From: Microvirga sp. Mcv34
GTDB taxonomy: Bacteria > Pseudomonadota > Alphaproteobacteria > Rhizobiales > Beijerinckiaceae
Assembly: GCF_024519725.1 (NCBI RefSeq)
Contig: NZ_JALJRK010000045.1
Location: forward strand, 1 to 41,749
Direction: 5' to 3'
Length of the DNA stretch: 41,749 nucleotides
The position numbers and the translations under genes were made by a program. Positions 25,996 through 35,350 of the stretch are shown here, piece by piece; within the stretch, counting starts at the first letter, position 1; every line of letters starts with the position of its first letter. Under the pieces are notes generated by a model. That model saw nothing but the letters and a program-made list of their open reading frames with translations, ran no database searches and was not told the DNA's origin.

Positions 25996-26016
25996 ACATA
26001 TCTTCAAACGTTTAAG
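25996..26016 (+). promoter_or_regulatory. weak operator-like site upstream of the cation diffusion facilitator (site 6)
   Basis: ACATATCTT (25996-26004) and ACGTTTAAG (26008-26016) keep the 12-bp period but match the consensus less well than sites 1-5. It lies about 150 bases upstream of the transporter start in a 349-bp gap that otherwise shows nothing. Confidence 0.4.
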
Positions 26017-26168
26017 GCTCATTGTTGAGTGATGCCCATGGTTAGTCCTACACAGTTTGATGGCGCGATGGTTCGTGATTGTGCCGGCTCCACGTCACAG
26101 CCACGCTCCGATTCCTGACCCTGGTTTGTTACTTCGGTCTCTCAACATCCTCCTCCTGGAGATCAGAG

Positions 26169-26816
26169 ATGGGCTCTGAAGGAAATGATGAAGGAGGCGA
26201 GATCCGCCTCGACGCGCGCAATGCCGAGGAACGGCGCACACTCGTATGGGTTTTGGTTATCAACCTGGTACAGGCCTTGACCGTCGGCGCAGTCGGCTTT
26301 GTGGCAGATTCAACCGGTCTGATGGGCGCGGCACTCGACAATCTTGCGGATGCCGGGGTCTACGCCATCAGCTTGTACGCCGTAGGTCGCACCGTTGTTG
26401 CCAAAGCCCGTGTCGCACGCCTTTCCGGCGTGTTCCTGATTATGCTGGGTCTCGGATTGCTCGGTGAAGTCATCCGTCGTTTCATCGCTGGGGCAGAGCC
26501 GGTCGGCATTGCAATGATCATCACCGCGATCGCGAACGCGGCGACAAATCTCGTCTGCCTCCGATTGCTGCGGTCTCATCGCGAGCAGGGGGTGCACCTG
26601 AAGGCGTCATGGATTTTCACCACCAATGACATGCTCGCCAATGCTGGAATCGTCCTATCTGGCGTTGCGGTGATGTTCTTTCAGTCTCCGCTTCCTGACC
26701 TGCTGATCGGGCTGGCTGTGGCTGGGATCGTCCTCAAGGGTGGATGGGAGATCCTTGAGGAAGCGCGAGATGCCCGTCGTGCCCCAACCCCGGTCTCAGC
26801 ATCAAGGGAGCCTTAA
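26169..26816 (+). CDS. cation diffusion facilitator family transporter
   Basis: A 215-residue protein with six hydrophobic segments in the CDF pattern. The metal-site residues are seen in VADSTGLMGAALDNLADAGVY (helix II) and in TNDMLANAGIVLSG (helix V), with the family's asparagine/aspartate changes in the HxxxD-type positions. PDLLIGLAVAGIVLKGGWEIL is the typical helix VI. It lacks the usual C-terminal cytoplasmic domain, so it is a short CDF. The start at 26169 follows GGAG seven bases upstream. Substrate probably a divalent metal such as Zn or Co; this is family knowledge, not shown. Confidence 0.8.
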   Translation: MGSEGNDEGGEIRLDARNAEERRTLVWVLVINLVQALTVGAVGFVADSTGLMGAALDNLADAGVYAISLYAVGRTVVAKARVARLSGVFLIMLGLGLLGEVIRRFIAGAEPVGIAMIITAIANAATNLVCLRLLRSHREQGVHLKASWIFTTNDMLANAGIVLSGVAVMFFQSPLPDLLIGLAVAGIVLKGGWEILEEARDARRAPTPVSASREP

Positions 26817-27024
26817 CCGGAAGCACTCCACGTCAACGCGTGACGAGCCCTAGGTCGGGATCCAGCCGCCAGATCGGGGGGAGGCCTGTACCATTAATGC
26901 AGGTGCCACCCCGTCGAACGCAAGCGCAACCGCCCTACCGGGCAAATACGTTCAGAGACCGCCCAGGGTGCCACAGAACGCATGTTGCAGGCTGGATCCG
27001 ATTGAGGATAAAGGAAGATACACT

Positions 27025-28296
27025 GTGCGCCAGATCCCACGCGATCCCAGCTTTGACAGCACGCTGGCCCTGTTCCGCGAGCCCTACGAGTTCGTGTTGA
27101 GGAGATGCCGCCGGTACGGGGGCGATCTGTTTGAGGCCCGTCTCATGCTTCGCCGGACCGTCTGCATGACCGGGCCAGAGGCGGCCAAGCTGTTCTACGA
27201 CCCGCACCGCTTCATCCGCCGCGGCGCCATGCCGGAGCCGATCCGCAGCACGCTGCTGGGTAAGGGCGGTGTGCAGGGGCTTGATGATCAGCAGCATCGA
27301 CGCCGCAAAGAAATGTTCCTGTCGCTGATGACGCCTGAGAGCATCCGACATTTGGGCACCCTCGTAGCGGAGCACTGGCGAGCCCAGGCCCGCGGGTGGG
27401 CTGCGATGGATCGCGTGGTCCTGTATCCCGCGCTCCATCCGGTCCTGACCCGCGCCGTGTGCGCCTGGGCTGGCGTCCCGCTCGCCGACGCTGAGGTCCC
27501 GCAGAGAACCGGGGAGCTGGTGGCTCTATTCGACGCCGCAGCCGCGGTGGGACCAAGGCACCTGTGGTCGCGCCTCGCCCGCTGGCGGGCCGAACGATGG
27601 GTCGGAGGCATCGTCGAGCAGGTTCGAACCGGGCAACTCCGCCCGCCAGAGCGGAGCCCCTTGGAGATCATCGCCACGCACCGAGACCTGAATGGCGTAT
27701 TGCTGCCTGCTCGAGTGGCCGCTGTAGAGTTGCTGAACCTCCTGCGGCCGACCGTGGCTGTCTCTGTCTTCATCACGTTCGCCGCCCACGCCCTGCAACT
27801 CCATCCCGAATGCCGGCAGAGACTAGAGGAGGACAAGGACAACTACGTGGACCTCTTCGTGCAGGAGGTGCGCCGGTCTTATCCGTTCTTCCCCGCCGTC
27901 ATGGCGCGGGTGCGGGATGACTTTGATTGGAACGGCTACCGGTTTCCGCGCGGCAGGAGCGTGATGCTCGACCTGTACGGCACCAACCACGACCCGCGGA
28001 CCTGGGACAAACCGGAGGAGTTCCGGCCGGAGCGATTCCGGCAGTGGGACAGAGGCCCGTTCAACTTCATTCCTCAAGGCGGAGGCGAGCATCACGTGAC
28101 CCATCGCTGCCCGGGCGAGTGGATCACCATCGAACTGATGAAGGTCGCGGTGGGCGTTCTGGCCAGGGACATGGCGTACGACGTGCCGGAGCAGGACCTG
28201 CGGATTGACCGCGCCAGGCTCCCGGCGCTGCCACGCAGCGGCTTCGTCATGAGCAACATACGGCTGAAAGGAGATCCAAACCATGAGCGGGGATGA
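27025..28296 (+). CDS. CYP152-family cytochrome P450 peroxygenase (fatty acid hydroxylase type)
   Basis: A 423-residue P450 closely resembling the H2O2-using fatty acid peroxygenases (Bacillus P450 BS-beta, OleT). The heme loop is HRCPGEWITIELMK. The I-helix has LLRPTVAVS, where the Arg-Pro pair binds the fatty-acid carboxylate and replaces the usual acid-alcohol pair. GGVQGLDDQQHRRRKEMF has glutamine at the site that is Gln85 in BS-beta and His85 in the decarboxylase OleT, favouring hydroxylation. Other family blocks are YGTNHDPRTW and EFRPERF. The start is GTG at 27025 behind AAGGAAG and agrees with the family N-terminus (QIPRDPSFDSTL). It overlaps the following transporter gene by 14 bases. 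Confidence 0.93.
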   Translation: MRQIPRDPSFDSTLALFREPYEFVLRRCRRYGGDLFEARLMLRRTVCMTGPEAAKLFYDPHRFIRRGAMPEPIRSTLLGKGGVQGLDDQQHRRRKEMFLSLMTPESIRHLGTLVAEHWRAQARGWAAMDRVVLYPALHPVLTRAVCAWAGVPLADAEVPQRTGELVALFDAAAAVGPRHLWSRLARWRAERWVGGIVEQVRTGQLRPPERSPLEIIATHRDLNGVLLPARVAAVELLNLLRPTVAVSVFITFAAHALQLHPECRQRLEEDKDNYVDLFVQEVRRSYPFFPAVMARVRDDFDWNGYRFPRGRSVMLDLYGTNHDPRTWDKPEEFRPERFRQWDRGPFNFIPQGGGEHHVTHRCPGEWITIELMKVAVGVLARDMAYDVPEQDLRIDRARLPALPRSGFVMSNIRLKGDPNHERG

Positions 28297-28862
28297 CGAC
28301 GGGATCCAGGACTGTTCCCACGTCACCCCAGCCTACCGGCGGGCCCTGTGGACCGTCGTGGTGTTGAACGTCGGCTATGGGCTGGCCGAGATCGTGGCCG
28401 GGTTCGTCTCCGGGTCGCAAGCCCTGAAGGCGGACGCCCTCGACTTTCTGGGCGACGGCACGATCACGCTCCTGGGCCTTCTCGCCATCGGATGGAGCCT
28501 GGTCTGGCGGGCCCGTTCGGCGTTGCTCCAGGGCATCTTCCTTGGCCTCCTCGGGCTGGGGGGCTGGCCTGTCCGTCTAACCGGGGTTCGTCCTGCAGCA
28601 GCCCGAGGCCGACATCATGGGCTTGTTCGGGGTGATCGCCCTCGTCGTGAACGTCGCGTCGGCTCGGGTGCGGCTGTTCAGCCGGAACGATGCCATCGGC
28701 AACGCCGCGGTCATCATTGCCGCCGGTCTGGTCGCGTGGACGGCAACGCCGTGGCCCGACCTCGTGGTAGCAGTTGTAATCGCGGGATTATTCCTGCAAT
28801 CCTCATGGGCAATTATCAATCATGCCCGCCATGACCTAAAGGTCGTCCGATCCTCGGCTTGA
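28283..28862 (+). pseudogene. cation diffusion facilitator, frameshifted
   Basis: The first half reads in one frame (ALKADALDFLGDG, carrying the DxxxD metal site of helix II, with TITLLGLLAIGW) and breaks near 28565-28600. The second half continues in another frame from about 28600 (QQPEADIMGLFGVIALVVN, LFSRNDAIGNAAVIIAAG, PDLVVAVVIAGLFLQSSW). Compared with relatives, the segment between VVNVASA and LFSRND also appears shortened by about 15 residues. ATG lies inside the P450 3' end, so the two were coupled. The product is probably non-functional unless the frameshift is a sequencing error. Confidence 0.78.
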
Positions 28863-28921
28863 AGCCGACGCCTGAACCCTTCTCTTAAACCAGCAGACCG
28901 CAGGGAGCCCGGTTGGTCCGG

Positions 28922-29587
28922 TTAGCGGCCTGCGGTGGCGGTCGGGGAGGAGAACGTGCCGCCGAGCGAGGCCCAAGTCGAGCCCTCGTCACCCTCGCGC
29001 TTCACATAGGCGTAGCCGGTCCTATGCCAAGGCAGGATGGCGTTCCTCTTGTTGTCCAGAACGAAGTCGCCACGGTCGGTGCGGACCATCATCACGGCAT
29101 GCCCCGCGCCTTCCTCGTCGATGACGACCGCCATCCTCAACGCCCGGCGGGAGAAGCCGGCCCCGACCAGGAGCTTGCGCTTGACGAGCTGGTAGTCCTC
29201 GCAGTCGCCGTAGCCATCCTCGGCAAAATCCCAACGGTCCTCAACGCCCCAATGGTCCTGGTCGGTCTTGGCCTTGATGGCGGCGTTGACCTGCCGGTTG
29301 ACCCGGATGAGGGTCTGCCAGTCGTTCGGCGTGAGGTTGATGGTGGCGGGCTCGGACGGGTCGACGGCGCATTCCGCCGGGTTCTGCTCGCAGAAGCGGA
29401 CCCAACCCATGATGGGTTTAGCAGACCCGACCTTGGCGATAGGTTGGGAAACTGTCGGCAGGGCAGGTAGAGTTTGCGCCTGTGCCGCCGCGGCTGTCAC
29501 AGTCAGAGCTAAGGAGATCGCAGCAAAACGGAGCGTGCTCTTGAGAAAAGGCCGAATGTTCAGAAGCCCGAAGAGAGGTTGCCGCAT
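28922..29587 (-). CDS. transglutaminase-like cysteine peptidase (BTLCP family)
   Basis: A 221-residue periplasmic protein. A signal peptide spans about residues 15-38 (ISLALTVTAAAAQAQ). The catalytic triad regions are GDCEDYQLVKRKLL (Cys), GHAVMMVRT (His) and DFVLDN (Asp). Length and blocks match bacterial transglutaminase-like peptidases (DUF920/PF06035), which include LapG-type enzymes that release surface adhesins under c-di-GMP control; no LapD-like partner is in the window. GGTGGGG before the ATG supports the start. Confidence 0.9.
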   Translation of the reverse strand: MRQPLFGLLNIRPFLKSTLRFAAISLALTVTAAAAQAQTLPALPTVSQPIAKVGSAKPIMGWVRFCEQNPAECAVDPSEPATINLTPNDWQTLIRVNRQVNAAIKAKTDQDHWGVEDRWDFAEDGYGDCEDYQLVKRKLLVGAGFSRRALRMAVVIDEEGAGHAVMMVRTDRGDFVLDNKRNAILPWHRTGYAYVKREGDEGSTWASLGGTFSSPTATAGR

Positions 29588-30171
29588 TGCCCCACCGCTG
29601 TTCCGTTAAGGTTTTGTTCATCAAACCTGACACAGCAAGATGGGCGATCTCAAGGCAGAAGCTAAACGAGAGTTAACAGGTCGCACCCGGGATCGTTTCG
29701 AAATTTCGTCAACCGTGGGATGCATGCAGTGTCGCAGCGGTAATCTCCAGACGCCCACTGACGTCATCGAACCGGCGGGCGTAGTGGACGTCGGCGCTGT
29801 CCCGGTGCGCCTCCCCGACGCTGAGGGCAGCGTCCCTAGCTCCGATAGGATCTCGCCACGGCGCTCCGCCGCCCTGACGGGGATGGGTCGTGGCCTGACC
29901 CCCATACCGCGTTGCTCATCGTCGGATCTGGCGGCAGGTCCCTGCATCCTGGAAACAGATAATCAGGGCCCCCAAGGCAGCAAACAGTTAACAGCCTATG
30001 CAAAATTGGAAACTCTTTACGCTGCTCGATTTTCCAGAGGATAGAGCGGCCGCGCTCGCCACGTTGTGACGGGCCATTGCGACATAGTATTAGTGGTATG
30101 TACCGGTGCAGCTTCCGTGCGAAGCTCAGTGGGTGTAGGCTCGCTTGTGCTGTTCCGGTCAGGAGGGTGAC
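29588..30171. other. 584-bp stretch without a convincing gene
   Basis: Open frames of 134 residues (29640-30044, plus) and 232 residues (29836-30534, minus) overlap, resemble no family, and the minus one runs through the IS30 remnant and the secreted-protein remnant, so both look spurious. AGGAGG at 30161-30166 belongs to the next remnant. Confidence 0.5.
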
Positions 30172-30384
30172 ATGCGGTCCGTCTCGTGCCTGTTTATTGT
30201 GGCGACTGGCCTGCTCCTCACGTCCACGTTCGGTGCATAAGCCGATTCCATCATCTACGCCACCGGTGGTGTCGGAACCGACCTCCTCGCCCTTGATGTG
30301 AAGACCGGCGAGACAAAGGTGGTCGGCCGCTTCGGCTATCCCGGCTCGGCCCCTCTCGCCTTTGGTGCGGACGGCAGGCTCGAC
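30172..30384 (+). pseudogene. N-terminal remnant of a secreted protein
   Basis: AGGAGG precedes ATG (30172) and a signal peptide MRSVSCLFIVATGLLLTSTF. A TAA stop at 30238 stands where CAA would complete the cleavage site (GAQA-DS). The frame then continues DSIIYATGGVGTDLLALDV up to the IS30 fragment. This resembles the start of a beta-propeller-type exported protein, not identified further. One stop and a truncation make it dead. Confidence 0.65.
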
Positions 30385-30676
30385 GGCTTCAAACAGTCGT
30401 CGCAACACGTATTCTGTTGCCCTCTCGCAGCCACTCGTCAAGCACCTCTGCAGGGGTTCTCCAGCCCAGCGTCTTTCTCGGCCTTGCGTTGAGGGCGGCT
30501 GCCACAGCGGCGATCTCCTCGGTGCTGTGCACACTCAGATCGGTGCCTTTCGGGAAGTACTGACGCAGCAGTCCGTTGGTATTCTCGTTGGTGCCCCGTT
30601 GCCATGGGCTGTGCGGATCGCAGAAGTAGACCTGGATGCCTGTATCGATCTTGAGGCGAGCATGTTGGGCCATTTC
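30385..30676 (-). mobile_element. IS30-family transposase fragment (C-terminal 94 residues)
   Basis: [37 protein letters not shown] and [13 protein letters not shown] are the last catalytic block (with the DDE glutamate in NENTNG) of IS30 transposases. The coding part ends at 30389. The rest of the transposase is missing: at about 30673 the sequence changes abruptly to a copper-chaperone remnant. Confidence 0.88.
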
Positions 30677-30774
30677 TGCACCTCGAGAAGGCGGGCGTGC
30701 TCAAGATCGAATACCAGGTCGGCGGCATCGGCGCGCAGGCCGCCCCCGCAGCCAACGCCCATCAGCACCACTGA
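30673..30774 (+). pseudogene. 3' remnant of a PCuAC-type copper chaperone gene
   Basis: The frame [18 protein letters not shown] followed by a His-rich end (ANAHQHH) resembles the last beta-strand and tail of PCu(A)C proteins, which deliver copper to cytochrome oxidase. It directly precedes a Sco gene, the usual neighbour. The 5' part was replaced by the IS30 fragment. Identification rests on a short segment and its neighbour. Confidence 0.5.
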
Positions 30775-30781
30775 GGCGGCC

Positions 30782-31112
30782 ATGTTCATTCTGAAACTCG
30801 TGCGTTGGATCTCATGGGTACTGGTCGCCGTGGCAATCTTCGTCGTGACCGGGATCACAGTTGGCTGGTTCAGGACGGAATGGCTCGGCCAGCCGCCGCC
30901 CGCGACAGTGACGACTGCGGGCACGCCTGCCGTTGGCGGTCCATTCTCGCTGGTGAACCACCACGGCGAGCGTGTCACCCAGGAGACGTTCAAGGGCAAG
31001 CCGACGGCCTACTTCTTCGGCTTCACGCATTGTCCGGAGGTGTGCCCGACGACGCTCTTCGAAATGAGCCAGCACCTCAAGGACCTCGGCCCCGACGCCG
31101 ACCGCCTCAGAT
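30782..31112 (+). pseudogene. Sco1/SenC copper chaperone, C-terminally truncated
   Basis: A membrane anchor (WVLVAVAIFVVTGITVGWF) is followed by the thioredoxin-like domain: GGPFSLVNHHGERVTQETF, KGKPTAYFFGFTHCPEVCPTTL with the copper-binding CPxxCP, and the helix LKDLGPDADRLR. After DRLR the sequence becomes unrelated, so the second half with the conserved histidine ligand is lost. About 110 of the usual 200 residues remain. It starts seven bases after the copper-chaperone remnant. Confidence 0.85.
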
Positions 31113-31395
31113 TATCCAAACTGACCCCACGTGCGAGCAACGCATCGCTCGCTGGGATACCAAGAAGTCCGGATAGAAGGTCTGCAACATGTACCAACGC
31201 AAGTCCATAGGCCTGAGCCTTCCTATTGCCTCCTTTGTCTATTTTGGCGCGAAGCCGGATGAGCAGTGATTTTGCCCGCGCGAGATCTCTCTCGACTGCA
31301 TCACTGTCGTGATGTCCTGCCATCCATTTGCACATTTGCGTATCTATTGTTTGGGAACCAGCCCATCGGCTGAGGTCGCAAACATAAGGCATTCT
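31113..31395 (-). CDS. unidentified ORF, probably a truncated fragment
   Basis: A minus-strand frame from ATG at 31395 (MPYVCDLSRWAGSQTID, KWMAGHHDSDAVERDLARAKS, AYGLALVHVADLLSGLLG) has protein-like composition up to the Sco breakpoint, beyond which it only runs antisense to sco. It could be a gene cut by the same rearrangement. No family is recognised and coding status is doubtful. Confidence 0.3.
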
Positions 31396-31719
31396 AAGGT
31401 TCAGGCAAGGAACCAAGGGGGATGAGATCCCTTCTGCGACATCATGCTCGAAGTCCTCGGAACGCTCCAAAGTGACAGACCTGAACGCGACCGAATTACA
31501 GACTAAGCTGTGGCCGACGCCAGAGGACCTCCTATCAGCCCTAGCGTTTCTGTTCCCATCAACACGCGGCACCAGCGTGCTCCTGATCTCTAACCTCTGA
31601 GGGGTGCCTTGAGCGCGAGGGATCCTGCGTAACCCTTGCGATCCACCGCGGCGGCAGACCATTTTATCGACAAGTTGATGTAACGAAGCAGAGCTAATTG
31701 ATCTTCACGTCCGGCTACA

Positions 31720-32700
31720 GCCATCTTGATCGATGACGTGGACGAGAGCGGAGCCCCGGTCCTGGTCGCATACCGGAGTTCCGGGGCAACCAACTGGACG
31801 ACCGTGGTCGCTGTCCCGCTCTCTCGTCAATGCACCAGTCACGGGCGTCCCGCGGCAGATGGAGGGAATGGCGACCTTCCTCGATCCAGCCAGCGGCCTC
31901 GCCGCACTGTTCACGACTGGCCAAGTAGAGCAGCCGCTCTGATCGCTGTCGGATCAGGTCACGGGAGCGAACAAGAGGTCAGCGCACTGTCCAGGCCATT
32001 GCTCGCCCTTCAGGAGGAGGAGTGGCAACGTATCGCCCGCGAGCTGCATGCCTCGACGGCGCAGCACCTCGTGGCGGCGAACCTCGGATTGTCGGGCCCT
32101 CAGGCCGAGGTCCGGCAGAGCCCTGCGGGCCGGAAGGTCCTGGCTGAGGTCGAGCGTCTGCTCACCGAGGCGCTGAGGGAGTTGCGCATCTTCACCTACC
32201 TGCTGCATCCACCGAACCTGGAGAAGGACTGACTCCAAGCCTCGGTGCGGGACTTTGCCGAAGGCTTCGTGGAGCGGACGGAGCTTGTCGCCCCGGTCTG
32301 GATTCCGGAGGAGATCGACGAGCTGCCGCCGGACATGCAGCGGGCGGTCCTGCGCGTGGTGCAGGAGGCTCTCACCAACGTGCATCGGCACGCCGGCGCC
32401 TCGCACGTGTCGGTCAATACCCGAATCATGTCCCGAAATCTGGCCGTCAGCATCCCCGACAACGGACACGGCATGGCAACCCCGGCCCGGCCAGATGGAG
32501 CGATCCGGTTCGGCGTCGGCATCGCGGCCATGCGGGCCCGCCTGGAGAAGTTCGGCGGCGACCTGCGGATCCGACCGAGCCGGAGCGGCACCGGTATCGT
32601 CACAATGGTTCCGGCCCAAGTGCCGGCCGGGCGCCGCTCCCTGCCGGACACTGCGGATGCCGTGGCCGGCCAAGGCGGACGGCCGGGGCCTTTCCTGAAG
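31720..32700 (+). pseudogene. sensor histidine kinase, degraded
   Basis: Three pieces in order: an extracellular-sensor-like segment DESGAPVLVAYRSSGATNWT followed by a frame change near 31815; a HisKA_3-type dimerisation region IARELHASTAQHLVAANLGL with Ala where the motif has Asp after the phospho-acceptor His; and, in the same frame after a TGA at 32230, the ATPase domain with N-box QEALTNVHRHAGASHV and G-boxes DNGHGM and GVGIAAMRARLEKFGG. TGA for GGA in EKDGLQ is a single-base change. The kinase is of the two-domain NarL-system type; no response regulator is adjacent. Confidence 0.8.
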
Positions 32701-33198
32701 TTTAAGGGTCTGCCGCCTGCTGTTTCAGGGTTTTGCGCGGATGGGTTTGGCTCCCGGGAGGGGCAAAACCCAAACCGTACAACGCCTCGAGACCGACCTG
32801 GAGCGCAAGGATCGCGCTGGGTTTGCTTATGCTTAATGGGGCACAGCCCCGACCACCCTCCATCCTGATTGAAATGACATCTCGTCCAACATCGGCCTGC
32901 CTTGGTTGATTGCAGCATTCGGCCTGCTGCAACAGGTTGCCGGGTTGGTGCTATCGCTTGCCGTCTCAACCAAGTGGCATCGTAGGCGCGACGCCGCATG
33001 GGCCTCTGCCGGTTCGTCGTTATTCAACCAGGGGTTGGTCAATAGTGGATCAACGATGACCTTCCAGATTTTCTGGTCTGCGAGTAGGCTTGAAGAGCGT
33101 CGCTTGAGTGACCTTGACCCCGGGATTGCTGAATCCAACCGGGCGTCAACGAGCGATCAGACCAGGCGCGAACGCTGATCAGAGAGTGGAGATGACCA
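32701..33198. other. 498-bp interval without a recognised gene
   Basis: Plus-strand reading continues from the kinase frame to 32868 but loses protein character. The ccmF promoter must lie here, although I see no strong boxes. GGAG at 33188 is its ribosome binding site. Confidence 0.5.
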
Positions 33199-35172
33199 AT
33201 GCTCATTGAGGCCGGACATTATGCCCTCGCGTTGGCTTTGAGCTTATCTTTGATCCAGATCATTGTGCCGCTCTGGGGTGCACGGGTCAACGATCCTGCC
33301 TTGATGGGGGTCGCGCCGGCAACCGCCCTCGCGGTGGCGGGCTGTGTTGCCTTTGCCTTCTTGGCGCTGACCACCGCTTATGTGACCTCCGACTTCTCGG
33401 TTCTGAACGTGGTCGCAAACTCCCACTCGACAAAGCCGATGATCTACAAAATCTCGGGGGTGTGGGGAAACCACGAGGGCTCGATGCTCCTCTGGGTTCT
33501 GATCCTGACCTTGTTCGGGGCCATTCTTGCTATGGCAAAGGATGCAGTGCCGCAGCGGCTTCGGGCCAATACGCTTGCCGTCCAAGCATCGATTACCCTG
33601 GCGTTTCTGCTCTACCTGCTCATCGTCTCAAACCCGTTCACGCGGGTCACTCCTGCTCCGCTCGAGGGGCAGGACCTGAACCCGCTGCTGCAGGATCTCG
33701 GGCTCGCGATTCATCCGCCGCTCCTCTACCTCGGCTATGTGGGCTTCTCGATTTCATTCGCCTTCGCCGTGGCAGCCCTGATCGGCGGGCGCATTGATGC
33801 GGTCTGGGCGAGAGTCGTGCGCCCCTGGACTCTCGGGGCCTGGATCTTCCTGACACTGGGCATCGCTATGGGCTCGTACTGGGCCTACTACGAACTCGGC
33901 TGGGGTGGCTGGTGGTTTTGGGATCCGGTGGAGAACGCTTCCTTCATGCCTTGGCTCGCTGGCACAGCCCTCCTGCATTCCACCGTGGTCATGGAGCGCC
34001 GGGATGCACTCAAAGTGTGGACAATCCTGCTCGCCATTCTCACTTTCTCCTTATCGCTGCTCGGAACGTTTTTGGTCCGATCCGGCATCCTAACGTCGGT
34101 GCACTCCTTCGCCGTTGATCCGGCCCGTGGTGTCTTTATTCTCGCCATTCTCATCGTCTTTATCGGCGGTTCGCTGGCCCTGTTCGCATGGCGTGCACCG
34201 CTCCTACGGCAGGGCGGCCTGTTCGCGCCGGTGTCGCGGGAGGGGGCGCTCGTGATGAACAATCTCTTCCTGGCGACTGCCTGCGCGACCGTCTTCATCG
34301 GCACGCTCTACCCGCTGGCCTTGGAGGCTCTGACCGGGGAAAAGATTTCGGTCGGCGCGCCCTTCTTCAACTTAACCTTTGTGCCACTTGTAGTTCCGCT
34401 TCTCCTGCTGTTGCCTCTCGGCCAGGCCCTAGCCTGGAAACGGGGCAACCTCCTTGGCACGACCCAACGCCTCTTCCTGGTGTTCGGCTTCACCTTGTTT
34501 GCCACTTTCGTTCTCTTTGCTCTCACGATCAAAGGGCCCGTTGCAGCGCCGCTCGGCGTTGGTCTCGGCGTGTTTCTGATCCTAGGTTCCCTCAATGAGA
34601 TCGTGACGCGATCCTGGCGACGTGGTCAGCCGTTCAGCATTACGTTGCGCAAGGTGGCTGGCCTGCCGCGCTCGGCCTGGGGTATGGTGATGGCTCATGC
34701 TGGCGTTGGTTTGACTGTGATTGGCATCGCCGCGTCAGCCTGGGGCGTCGAGAATATAGCGACGATGCGCCTGGGTGAGCAGGTCAGAGTAGGGTCATAT
34801 CAGGCGCGTCTGGAGAGTGTTCAGCCGAGGACCGGCCCTAATTATCGCGAGGATGTGGCACGGCTGTCAGTAATTCGGGCTGACCGGGCCATTGGCACTG
34901 TCGAGACGATGAAGCGCGTCTATCCAGCCCGAGGCATGCCGACGACGGAAGCCGGCATTCTCACGATCGGGTTGAGCCAAATCTACATCAGTTTTGGTGA
35001 CGTGCAGGCGGATGGTGCGATTGCCATCCGGCTTTACTACAAACCTCTGATCCTGCTCATCTGGCTTGGTGCGATTGTTATGGCTGCGGGCGGCACCTTG
35101 TCACTGAGTGACCGGCGCTTCCGCATCGGAGCGCCAGTGCAGGCAAGGATGGTGCCTGTTCCAGCCGAATAG
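33199..35172 (+). CDS. ccmF: heme lyase CcmF (cytochrome c maturation)
   Basis: A 657-residue membrane protein with about fifteen hydrophobic segments, the full length of CcmF. It carries the periplasmic tryptophan-rich heme motif ELGWGGWWFWDPVENASFMPW, the heme-ligand histidines in NSHSTKPMIYKISGVWGNHEGSMLLW and LAIHPPLLYLGYVG (each a conserved His), and a periplasmic domain in the last third. With CcmH and CcmI it attaches heme to apocytochrome c. No other ccm genes are here, so this is an orphan copy; ccdA at 1941-2663 is the only other maturation gene in the window. GGAG seven bases upstream of ATG sets the start. Confidence 0.93.
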   Translation: MLIEAGHYALALALSLSLIQIIVPLWGARVNDPALMGVAPATALAVAGCVAFAFLALTTAYVTSDFSVLNVVANSHSTKPMIYKISGVWGNHEGSMLLWVLILTLFGAILAMAKDAVPQRLRANTLAVQASITLAFLLYLLIVSNPFTRVTPAPLEGQDLNPLLQDLGLAIHPPLLYLGYVGFSISFAFAVAALIGGRIDAVWARVVRPWTLGAWIFLTLGIAMGSYWAYYELGWGGWWFWDPVENASFMPWLAGTALLHSTVVMERRDALKVWTILLAILTFSLSLLGTFLVRSGILTSVHSFAVDPARGVFILAILIVFIGGSLALFAWRAPLLRQGGLFAPVSREGALVMNNLFLATACATVFIGTLYPLALEALTGEKISVGAPFFNLTFVPLVVPLLLLLPLGQALAWKRGNLLGTTQRLFLVFGFTLFATFVLFALTIKGPVAAPLGVGLGVFLILGSLNEIVTRSWRRGQPFSITLRKVAGLPRSAWGMVMAHAGVGLTVIGIAASAWGVENIATMRLGEQVRVGSYQARLESVQPRTGPNYREDVARLSVIRADRAIGTVETMKRVYPARGMPTTEAGILTIGLSQIYISFGDVQADGAIAIRLYYKPLILLIWLGAIVMAAGGTLSLSDRRFRIGAPVQARMVPVPAE

Positions 35173-35350
35173 ATGCCGTGGCAGATCCTTCGAGTCGCCG
35201 GTTGCGTCAAGGTGAGACAGTTGCTGTCGTCCGGCTCTGTATGTCGATCAATCACGGCGGTCAGCCCCTCCGCAATCCAGAAGTGCGCGCATCGAACTTT
35301 GAGCAGGGGCGAGAGCAGATCGAGACAATGCTCAACAAACTGGCTTCCCT

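Noticed and set aside
29836..30534. 232-residue minus-strand frame
   Set aside because: It crosses the secreted-protein remnant and the IS30 end in the wrong frame, so it cannot be one gene.
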